NCBI RefSeq assembly: GCF_000390185.1
Contig: NZ_AQHR01000110.1
Span: 173,108-237,107 of the forward strand
Length of the DNA stretch: 64,000 nucleotides
Reading direction: 5' to 3'
From: Lunatimonas lonarensis
GTDB taxonomy: Bacteria > Bacteroidota > Bacteroidia > Cytophagales > Cyclobacteriaceae
Made by a program: the position numbers and the translations under genes. Position 1 is the stretch's first letter; the number at the start of each line of letters is the position of its first letter. Under the pieces are notes generated by a model, which saw nothing but the letters and a program-made list of their open reading frames with translations, made no database searches and was not told the DNA's origin. Positions 36,843 to 43,688 of the stretch are shown in pieces.

Positions 36843-36931
36843 GTATGAAATTTAGGAAAAAATGCGATAAATCCGCAAAACGGATTTAAAAAATGCTTGA
36901 TAAGTAACTATTTGCACGGAAAAAGCTAAAC

Positions 36932-37075
36932 AATTATAGACACATGAAATCGAGCATGACGTAGCCGTCACACACTGGGATGCCCCGATAGCTATCCGGG
37001 GCTGCCATGCGAGATTCCATCCCGATAAACCGGGACAAGTTCTGACCATTAAAAAACAATTATAGACAGATGAAA
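36932..37075 (+). repeat. Dispersed repeat copy B, overlapping the asd start
   Basis: A 144-bp copy. The left end reads AATTATAGACACATGAAA and the right end AATTATAGACAGATGAAA. The same two hairpins as copy A lie inside. The right-end ATG at 37070 is the asd start codon. The left-end ATG opens only a six-codon frame that stops at TAG. Confidence 0.85.
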
Positions 37076-38059
37076 CTAGCCGTAGTGGGAGCCACCGGAT
37101 TGGTAGGCTCCGAAATCCTCGAGGTGCTCGACGAGCACCAATTTCCCTTTGATGAACTGCTCTTGGTAGCGAGCGAGCGATCCGCCGGTAAGAAGCTTTC
37201 TTTCAAGGGTAAGGAATATACGGTGATAGGACTTAGTCAGGCGGTGGCAGAAAAGCCCGACATTGCCATATTCTCGGCTGGTGGAAGCACTTCCTTGGAG
37301 TGGGCACCGAAATTTGCCGAAGTGGGAACCATCGTGATTGACAACTCCTCCGCATGGCGGATGGATCCCAGCAAAAAGCTGGTCGTTCCGGAGATCAACG
37401 GCAAAGCGCTGCGCATCGACGACCGGATCATCGCCAACCCCAACTGCTCCACCATCCAAATGGTGCTGGCTTTGGCGCCACTTCGGGAGAAGTATGGTAT
37501 CAAGCGGATCGTAGTGTCTACGTATCAGTCGGTGACAGGAACTGGCAAGGCGGCGGTAGATCAGATGATGGCCGAGCGCAAAGGCGAAAAACCCGACATG
37601 GTGTACCCCTATAAAATAGACCTGAACGTGCTTCCCCATATCGACGTGTTCCAGCCCAACGGCTACACCAAGGAGGAGATGAAGATGATCAATGAAACGA
37701 AGAAGATCTTCGACGATCCTAGTATCCAAGTCACCGCCACGACCGTACGGATTCCCGTGATGGGAGGACACTCCGAGTCGGTGAACGTGGAGTTCAAAAA
37801 GGATTTTGACCTCGGCGAGGTGCGCGAGCTGCTATCCAATACACCTGGCGTGGTGGTGCAGGATGATCCTGCCAACAACGTATACCCTATGCCACTTAAC
37901 GCCCATAAGCGGGACGAGGTATTTGTGGGACGGCTGCGTCGTGACGAGAGTCAGCCAAACACCCTCAACATGTGGATCGTCGCGGACAACCTGCGCAAGG
38001 GAGCGGCTACCAATGCCGTGCAGATTGCTTCCTACCTCGTGGAACACAGTATGGCGTAG
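37070..38059 (+). CDS. asd: Aspartate-semialdehyde dehydrogenase
   Basis: A 329-residue cytoplasmic enzyme making L-aspartate 4-semialdehyde from aspartyl phosphate with NADPH, for lysine, threonine, methionine and diaminopimelate synthesis. The N-terminal Rossmann motif is VVGATGLVGSEILEVLDE; the catalytic Cys126 lies in NPNCSTIQM; VPVMGGHSE-like RIPVMGGHSESVNVEF supplies the conserved His. Length is normal. The start codon is supplied by the right end of repeat copy B. It is followed directly by a methyltransferase gene. Confidence 0.96.
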   Translation: MKLAVVGATGLVGSEILEVLDEHQFPFDELLLVASERSAGKKLSFKGKEYTVIGLSQAVAEKPDIAIFSAGGSTSLEWAPKFAEVGTIVIDNSSAWRMDPSKKLVVPEINGKALRIDDRIIANPNCSTIQMVLALAPLREKYGIKRIVVSTYQSVTGTGKAAVDQMMAERKGEKPDMVYPYKIDLNVLPHIDVFQPNGYTKEEMKMINETKKIFDDPSIQVTATTVRIPVMGGHSESVNVEFKKDFDLGEVRELLSNTPGVVVQDDPANNVYPMPLNAHKRDEVFVGRLRRDESQPNTLNMWIVADNLRKGAATNAVQIASYLVEHSMA

Positions 38060-38061
38060 CG

Positions 38062-39276
38062 TTGGATCTTTCCAGCTACGATAACGAATCGCTAAAACAG
38101 TTTGTGCAGGATAACCTTGACAGGGATCCTGCACATTTGCTTTTAAGCCATCGAGGCAAGACCTCCTTCGACCTCAAGCTGGCTATACAGCAGATATATG
38201 CCCGGCAGCGCCTTCAGGATAAGGTACCCTCTTGGGCAAAAAATGAGGATCTTATCTTTCCGTCCGGTCTTTCCCTGGAGCAAGCCTCCTCCGAGGTCAC
38301 TGCCCGCTATAAGGCCTCCTTGGTACAGGCTAATACCCTTATAGATCTCACGGGAGGTTTGGGGGTGGATACCTTTTTCCTTTCCCAATCCTTTGCCCAG
38401 ACCGACTACGTGGAAAAGCTGCCGGAGCTGGCAGAACTTGCTACCCATAATTTTTCCCACCTTGCTCCAGAATCCATTCGTGTCCATACCGGTGATGGAC
38501 TGGCGTTTTTGGCCGGTTGTGTCGAAAAATACGACCTAATCTACCTGGATCCCGCCCGCAGGGGAGAGCACAACCGCAAGTTGGTACGTCTGGAGGATTG
38601 TGAGCCCAATCTGGTCGTAAACTGGTCGGAACTAACCCAAAAAGGAAATGCAATACTCGCTAAGGTATCTCCCATGCTGGACATCAAGGGAGCTCTGGCT
38701 TCCCTGCCGGACATACAGCAAGTTTGGGTGCTGGCGCATAAAAATGAGGTGAAGGAGCTCTTGTTTTTTTGGGAGGCAGGAAAAAGCGTAAGCAGCCCGA
38801 ATATCCACTGCGTCGATATTCATCCCGAGGAGACCCACACCTATTCATTTACTTATCCGGAAGAAGAAGCGGTGCTGGCTGAATACGGAGAGGCCGGGGA
38901 GTTTCTGATCGAGCCCCACGCGGCGATCTTAAAAGCGGGTGCTTTTCGGAGCTTTGCTCGGCGATTCGATCTCAGGAAACTCCATCCCAACAGCCATTTG
39001 TACTCCGGAACCTCGGTGATCGACGATTTACCGGGGAGGGTTTTCCGCATTTTGCAGGAAATCCGGCAGCCCAAACGGGAGCTCAAAGAACTGTTTCCTT
39101 CGGGGATCGTGAATGTGATCACCCGCAACTATGCCCTCCGTGCCGAAGACCTGAAAAAGAAGTATCGACTCCGGGACGGAGGTAATCAATTTCTGATCGG
39201 TACCCGCAGCGAGGCGGGGTTTAGGCTGTTTGTGTGTGAGTTGGTTGCATCTGGAGAACGACGCAAGGGCGGGTGA
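38062..39276 (+). CDS. SAM-dependent methyltransferase with THUMP-like C-terminal domain
   Basis: A roughly 404-residue class I methyltransferase. SAM-binding motif I is LIDLTGGLGVDTFFLS (about residues 90-105); the catalytic-region motif is YDLIYLDPARR; a THUMP-like C-terminal domain follows (LHPNSHLYSGTSVIDDLPGRVF; NVITRNYALRAEDLKKKY). Such proteins are predicted RNA methyltransferases; the target is unknown. There is no ATG near the start: the frame is open from a GTG at 37972 inside asd, but the family start fits a TTG at 38062, 2 bp after the asd stop (a GTG at 38104 is also possible). Translation is therefore probably coupled to asd. Confidence 0.82.
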   Translation: MDLSSYDNESLKQFVQDNLDRDPAHLLLSHRGKTSFDLKLAIQQIYARQRLQDKVPSWAKNEDLIFPSGLSLEQASSEVTARYKASLVQANTLIDLTGGLGVDTFFLSQSFAQTDYVEKLPELAELATHNFSHLAPESIRVHTGDGLAFLAGCVEKYDLIYLDPARRGEHNRKLVRLEDCEPNLVVNWSELTQKGNAILAKVSPMLDIKGALASLPDIQQVWVLAHKNEVKELLFFWEAGKSVSSPNIHCVDIHPEETHTYSFTYPEEEAVLAEYGEAGEFLIEPHAAILKAGAFRSFARRFDLRKLHPNSHLYSGTSVIDDLPGRVFRILQEIRQPKRELKELFPSGIVNVITRNYALRAEDLKKKYRLRDGGNQFLIGTRSEAGFRLFVCELVASGERRKGG

Positions 39277-39441
39277 TGACTTGGTTTTTTTACGGATTGA
39301 ATAGGTTTTGTGTAAAAAAATGGAGTTTATAAACGAATTGACCCAAAGTTCTATTGGCCAAACGCTTGAAACTAAGGCATGATTTCTTTGGACACATTCC
39401 TTGGTTTTCGTACCTTTCACAATATACTACTGCAATTTTGC

Positions 39442-39460
39442 ACTTATAGACAGATAGAAG
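39442..39460 (+). repeat. Possible solo end of the dispersed repeat
   Basis: ACTTATAGACAGATAGAAG resembles the right end of repeat copy B (ATTATAGACAGATGAAA), without hairpins or a second end. It could be chance. Confidence 0.25.
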
Positions 39461-39554
39461 AAAACGGAACATTCTGATTATCATTTGATGTTCCCCATTA
39501 AAAACGCATCCCTGATGTATAATCACAGAAAATCGCTGTTAACGCCGGAATACT

Positions 39555-39782
39555 ATGTCTCATAACCAATATATAGAAAGGAATCCGGAGATCATGCTTG
39601 GAAAGCCGATCATAAAGGGAACCCGTATCACAGTTGAGCTCCTTATGAGAAAGCTGGCTGGTGGCTATACGCTGACAGATCTATTAACTAGTTATCCCAA
39701 TCTGACTAAAGAGCATATTCTGGCTTCACTTGAATATGCAGCGGATATAATTGCGAATGAGGAGTCTTTGGAAAACGTATGA
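39555..39782 (+). CDS. DUF433-family antitoxin
   Basis: A 75-residue DUF433 protein with a small winged-helix-like fold. The signature IMLGKPIIKGTRITVELLMRKLAGGYTLTDLL is nearly complete, followed by YPNLTKEHILASLEYAAD. DUF433 proteins are the antitoxin/DNA-binding partner of DUF5615 PIN-like toxins. Its stop overlaps the ATG of the toxin frame by 4 bp (ATGA), as expected for a coupled pair. Confidence 0.88.
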   Translation: MSHNQYIERNPEIMLGKPIIKGTRITVELLMRKLAGGYTLTDLLTSYPNLTKEHILASLEYAADIIANEESLENV

Positions 39783-40126
39783 TCGTCGCTGATGAAAATG
39801 TTTGAAAAGAGCTGATTGATCATCTAGTGGAATTGGAATACGAGGTTTTTTCCATCCGAGAACACCTACAAGGAGTTAGCGACCGGATAGTCATCGAAAC
39901 CGTAAAGTCTAAAAAAGGCTTTTTACTTACGGAGGATAAAGATTTCGGTGAGTTGGTTTTTTCTCATGGTATCCAAGGTTGTTCAGTGATTTTTTTGCGG
40001 TATGAAAAACAGGAAATCATTCATATTAAAAAAAATATTATTAAATCGCTGGAAACCTATTATCGAAATTCGGACCATCTTTTTATAACGATCACGAAGG
40101 ATAAGGTAAGAGTCAGAAAAATCTGA
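39779..40126 (+). pseudogene. DUF5615 PIN-like toxin interrupted by a nonsense codon
   Basis: Read from the ATG at 39779, the frame gives MIVADENV, then TGA at 39803-39805, then KELIDHLVELEYEVFSIREH and the rest of a DUF5615 PIN-like ribonuclease (LLTEDKDFGELVF carries the second acidic cluster; tail IIHIKKNIIKSLETYYR). Without the stop it would be 115 residues, the normal length. The N-terminal Asp/Glu of MIVADENV belong to the active site, so re-initiation at the GTG at 39827 (99 residues) would give a protein without it. Either an inactivated toxin or a sequencing error is possible. No other damage is seen, which suggests a recent change. Confidence 0.8.
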
Positions 40127-40228
40127 CGTACGACAAGTTGCTAACTCGATATTTTTGGTACAACGGAGCCTTTTCTTTGAGAAATGCTAACTTTGATTCC
40201 CATAGGGTCACCAATCCCTATCCAAGCC

Positions 40229-40759
40229 ATGCGAAAACTCTGTCTGTTTATTGCCTGTAGCCTGGATGGCTATATTGCCGGTCCTGGCGAAAACCTGGAC
40301 TTCCTGAAAATCGTGGAGAAAGAAGGTGAGGACTATGGATACCAAGCCTTTACGTCCCTGGTAGACACAATTATCATCGGCAGAAAGACCTACGACTGGG
40401 TGCTCCGGGAGATCGGAACAGAGCACTACGATAACGGGGAACGGGAAGTGTACGTCATCACCCGCTCCGAACGCGCGCCGGTTGGTAGAACACGGTTTTA
40501 TTCCGGTGAGCTCGAAACCTTAGTAAGTAGACTCAAAAGCGAAAAGGGCAAAAACATCTATTGCGATGGCGGGGCAGAGGTGATCCATGAGTTACTGAAA
40601 AGTGACCTCATTGATGAAATGATTATATCTATCGTCCCCATTCTACTCGGGGACGGTATCAAGCTCTTTAAAGACGGCCGAACTCCGCAGCGACTGCAGC
40701 TCATCAAAACCGATACTTTTGATACCGGACTGGTTCAGGTGCATTACAAAAGAGTATAA
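40229..40759 (+). CDS. Dihydrofolate reductase-like/RibD C-terminal domain protein
   Basis: A 176-residue protein of the RibD_C/DHFR-like family. The N-terminal strand and loop are MRKLCLFIACSLDGYIAGPG; TIIIGRKTYDWVL, VYVITRSE and the NADPH-binding KNIYCDGGAEVIHELLKSDLIDEMIISIVPILLGDGIKLF complete the pattern. It is likely an NADPH-dependent reductase of unknown substrate. The ATG at 40229 is chosen; an upstream start at 40184 would add residues that do not fit the family. Confidence 0.88.
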   Translation: MRKLCLFIACSLDGYIAGPGENLDFLKIVEKEGEDYGYQAFTSLVDTIIIGRKTYDWVLREIGTEHYDNGEREVYVITRSERAPVGRTRFYSGELETLVSRLKSEKGKNIYCDGGAEVIHELLKSDLIDEMIISIVPILLGDGIKLFKDGRTPQRLQLIKTDTFDTGLVQVHYKRV

Positions 40760-40814
40760 TCATGCCCCATTACACCGTTTTTTGAGATTCACCACATCGT
40801 AATTTTCCTGATCC

Positions 40815-40982
40815 CTACCTCAGCTCCCCCATCTTTCGGATAATTTCTCTCAGCAGTTCGTTTTGCTCACGACGAAGTGCAATAAAGGTATTCACCCACT
40901 TGTACACCAAATACAAGATGCCGAAAAAGATAGAAAAATAGATCAGTCCAAGAACTAGTGGAATAATGTGCAGAAAATCCAT
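40815..40982 (-). CDS. Small single-pass membrane protein, 55 residues
   Basis: A short frame on the minus strand: MDFLHIIPLVLGLIYFSIFF, then GILYLVYKWVNTFIALRREQ, then NELLREIIRKMGELR. One long hydrophobic helix (about residues 4-27) is followed by a charged amphipathic tail that could form a coiled coil. The composition is protein-like rather than random. I do not recognise a family; it resembles many small Bacteroidota membrane proteins of unknown role. It stands alone between convergent and divergent neighbours. Confidence 0.6.
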   Translation of the reverse strand: MDFLHIIPLVLGLIYFSIFFGILYLVYKWVNTFIALRREQNELLREIIRKMGELR

Positions 40983-41415
40983 AATAAAAATAGTTTTGAA
41001 TAAAAGAGGTAAATTTCAAACGTCTGGCCATACATTTATGCTGATTCCTAGCTGACAAACAACCATTAATCGGCCTGGTTCATTTCTGCTTTCTAAACTT
41101 TTAACGAAACCGAATCCGCCGCCGAATTTTCGGAATCGGACAAGCAAGCCCAGAAAATTATTTTTTTAAATTCATAAAGATAATCAATATAACAGTATAA
41201 AAATATATTTTATCGGTTCTTTTTCATAAATATTAGATTTTGCTTGGGTTATATGATTTTTCAGATCTACAATATATCAGGATTTCCTTGTGAAGTATAT
41301 TATTATTCTCCTTTACAACCCTTCGGAAGTATTGGCCAACTTTCAATTTTATTAGAAATACTTTGTTTGTTAAGGTACCTTTTATAATTTCGTAAGCGAA
41401 AAAAAATAAGGTACC
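40983..41415. other. 433-bp AT-rich gap upstream of the methyltransferase gene
   Basis: No gene is seen. The stretch is much richer in A and T than its neighbours, as often found around acquired restriction-modification genes. The last 45 bp hold a candidate control region for the methyltransferase (palindrome and repeats, listed separately). Confidence 0.5.
41371..41415 (+). promoter_or_regulatory. Candidate control region of the DNA methyltransferase
   Basis: TAAGGTACC occurs twice, at 41371-41379 (inside the perfect palindrome AAGGTACCTT, 41372-41381) and at 41407-41415, ending exactly at the ATG. Between them lie TATAAT and the small hairpin TTTCG-TAAG-CGAAA. The methyltransferase carries its own helix-turn-helix, so autoregulation here is plausible but unproven. 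Confidence 0.4.
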
Positions 41416-42834
41416 ATGTTAAGCGTACAAGAGGCGGCAGATATTCTTAAAGTTACACCACAGCAAGTTCGGAATTTGTGTCGGGAAGGTAAATTAAGAT
41501 CTGAGAGGGTTGGAAAATCTTGGATTATTGACAGGGGGGATTTGGAAGAATATTGTTCATCTACGAGTGCCGGCGTTGCGGAGGATCGACTTTTTTATGG
41601 ACTAGGGATTCCCAAACGGACAAACAAACCAATAGCCCTGAGTTTTTTTAGTGGGGCTATGGGTATGGATATTGGCCTAGAACAAGCTGGTTTTCAAACG
41701 CTATTCGCGAGTGAAATTGATAATGCCTGTCGAAAGACAATCGTAAAAAACAGGCCGGAAATCGCCCTTGTCGGTGATATTCGAGACTTTTCCCCAAAAT
41801 CAGTTCGAGAGATTTCAGGCCTTAGTGCGACGGATGAAATAGATCTGGTTGTTGGAGGCCCCCCTTGTCAAGCTTTCAGTACAGCGGGAAATAGAAAAGG
41901 GTTTGAGGATGAACGAGGAAATGTTTTTCTTTCATTTATCGATATGATTATTGGGTTGAATCCGAGGTATGCGGTGATAGAGAATGTACGGGGATTATTG
42001 TCGGCACCTCTAAAGCATCGACCGCATAACCAACGTGGAGAAGGATTCCCAAATTTGACAGTAGACGAATTGCCGGGTGGTGCTCTACACGAGATACTTA
42101 ATAAACTAGAAGCGGCGGGTTATGCACTGAGCTTCAATTTGTACAACGCAGCTAATTTTGGAACTCCCCAGCAAAGAGAACGTGTCGTGTTAATCTGCTC
42201 AAGAGATGGAAAAAGGCCCCCCTATTTAGAACCAACCAACTCAGAAGGTGGCAGTTTCGGATTGCCGAAATGGAAAACTTTTCAGGAAGCAGTTGAGGGC
42301 ATTGGTGGTAATCTAGAATGTATTTCATTTCCCGAAAAAAGGTTGAAATATTATCGGCTTTTGAAATCTGGAGAGAATTGGCGAAATCTTCCCGATGAAT
42401 TACAACGGGAAGCAATGGGCAAGTCCTATTTTTCAGGTGGAGGGAAGACGGGCTTTCTAAGAAGACTTCATTGGGATAAACCCAGTCCCACCTTGGTGAC
42501 TCATCCGGCAATGCCAGCAACGGATTTAGCTCATCCTGAGGAAGACAGGCCATTAAGTGTTCAAGAATACAAGCGAATTCAAGAATTCCCAGATGATTGG
42601 GATATACAGGGCAGCATTTTAGATAAATACAAACAGATAGGAAACGCTGTACCCGTGGGGTTGGGCCTTGCGATTGGAAAACTTATAATCAAGTTATTGA
42701 ATGGGGAGAAGGTGCAAACTTTCGATGGGTTCTCCTATTCTCGTTATAGAAATACATCTGATAAAGAATGGAAAATGGAATTTCAAGCGACAATAAAGCA
42801 ATTTGAAAAGCAAAAGCTTCTAATGCCGATATAG
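41416..42834 (+). CDS. DNA (cytosine-5) methyltransferase with N-terminal helix-turn-helix
   Basis: A 472-residue type II modification enzyme. Residues 1-50 form an excisionase-type helix-turn-helix (LSVQEAADILKVTPQQVRNL; LRSERVGKSWIIDRGDLEEY). C5-methyltransferase motifs follow in order: I (SFFSGAMGMDIGLEQAGF), IV with the catalytic Cys151 (GGPPCQAFS), VI (ENVRGLLS), VIII (FGTPQQRERVVLI), a target-recognition region, IX (RIQEFPDDW) and X (YKQIGNAVPVGLGLAIG). It should protect the host from the adjacent convergent endonuclease. The gene looks AT-richer than neighbours, consistent with transfer. Confidence 0.95.
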   Translation: MLSVQEAADILKVTPQQVRNLCREGKLRSERVGKSWIIDRGDLEEYCSSTSAGVAEDRLFYGLGIPKRTNKPIALSFFSGAMGMDIGLEQAGFQTLFASEIDNACRKTIVKNRPEIALVGDIRDFSPKSVREISGLSATDEIDLVVGGPPCQAFSTAGNRKGFEDERGNVFLSFIDMIIGLNPRYAVIENVRGLLSAPLKHRPHNQRGEGFPNLTVDELPGGALHEILNKLEAAGYALSFNLYNAANFGTPQQRERVVLICSRDGKRPPYLEPTNSEGGSFGLPKWKTFQEAVEGIGGNLECISFPEKRLKYYRLLKSGENWRNLPDELQREAMGKSYFSGGGKTGFLRRLHWDKPSPTLVTHPAMPATDLAHPEEDRPLSVQEYKRIQEFPDDWDIQGSILDKYKQIGNAVPVGLGLAIGKLIIKLLNGEKVQTFDGFSYSRYRNTSDKEWKMEFQATIKQFEKQKLLMPI

Positions 42835-42845
42835 CTCAATTTGGA

Positions 42846-43595
42846 TTATATTGTTCCTTTAGAATTAAATTCCAACAATCTATTCCAGTCGATTTCGCCT
42901 GATTCTGTGAAAAATTCCTCTGTTAATTGTTTCGTGAACATATTTATTTTCTTGGCATAAGCGATTTTATACTCATCATTTTTTTCGTTGGCAAGATGGC
43001 CGAGGGGTTCAACAATCTCTTTGTAAAGTTCGCTGTTGCCGGAAATAAATTCCCAAAATACCTGCCCACAATATTTGAAATAGTCACCCTTCTTCTTGTA
43101 ATTGTTACGTGGAGTGGTTTTTCCGTAACAACATCCATTGATTGCAGTTACGTTGATTTTAGCACCCGAAGTTTTTAGGACTGCTCTAGCAGAGTTAAAA
43201 TGATCAACCATTTTTTTAATCTGACTATCGTTTCCCCAATCAGGCCCCGACTTAATTGAAACAATAAATAACTCGTTGCCTTTCGTAAACTCTAGATCAA
43301 TACCTGGAATTCCTGATTTCCTACCTCCATACACCAAACTGTTCACGTGGATAGCTAGGCCCTCTAACCAATTTCCAAAAATTCCCTCTTCACTTGACGA
43401 GATAAAAGCATCGACAATTGCTTGGATTAAATCTTGAGCGGTTAAAATATTCTTTGCTTTAAAAAGATATGGGTTCTTCCGTTTAAGGACGTCTTTTAAT
43501 TTAAGCTCTCCCAGTTTGTCTACTCTTCTGGAGTGAAAATCCCCGATATTTTCCTCCACATAGTTAGTTACGTCTGTAATATCTAATGTCTTCAT
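42846..43595 (-). CDS. Type II restriction endonuclease (EcoO109I/PmeII-like)
   Basis: A 249-residue protein convergent with the methyltransferase, stops 11 bp apart. The central part IPGIDLEFTKGNELFIVSIKSGPDWGN looks like a PD-(D/E)xK core in which D, then SIK, line up with the metal-binding residues; KSGPDWGNDSQ is a strong family mark of EcoO109I/PmeII-type enzymes as I remember them. The later CCYGKTTPRNNYKKKGDYFKYCGQVFWEFISG also fits. The recognition site cannot be read from the sequence. Location next to the C5-methyltransferase is strong support. Confidence 0.8.
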   Translation of the reverse strand: MKTLDITDVTNYVEENIGDFHSRRVDKLGELKLKDVLKRKNPYLFKAKNILTAQDLIQAIVDAFISSSEEGIFGNWLEGLAIHVNSLVYGGRKSGIPGIDLEFTKGNELFIVSIKSGPDWGNDSQIKKMVDHFNSARAVLKTSGAKINVTAINGCCYGKTTPRNNYKKKGDYFKYCGQVFWEFISGNSELYKEIVEPLGHLANEKNDEYKIAYAKKINMFTKQLTEEFFTESGEIDWNRLLEFNSKGTI

Positions 43596-43624
43596 ACAAT
43601 ATTTTTAATGATTTCCTATAATGA

Positions 43625-43663
43625 AAGGGGCTGCCTTTAGCATAAAATTGCCAAGGGCAGCCC
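43625..43663. terminator. Bidirectional-looking hairpin downstream of the GMC gene
   Basis: GGGCTGCCTTT (43628-43638) pairs with AAGGGCAGCCC (43653-43663) with one wobble. It sits 25 bp beyond the GMC oxidoreductase stop on that strand. The T run is short (CCCCTTT), so termination may be partial. Confidence 0.55.
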
Positions 43664-43688
43664 GGGAAAAAAGGAGTTTATCGGTTAC

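Noticed and set aside
39290..39526. 78-codon minus-strand frame between the methyltransferase and DUF433 genes
   Set aside because: No protein-like features; the region looks like a leader and promoter stretch.
40867..41058. 63-codon minus-strand frame
   Set aside because: It overlaps the more convincing 55-residue membrane protein in a different frame and lacks structure.
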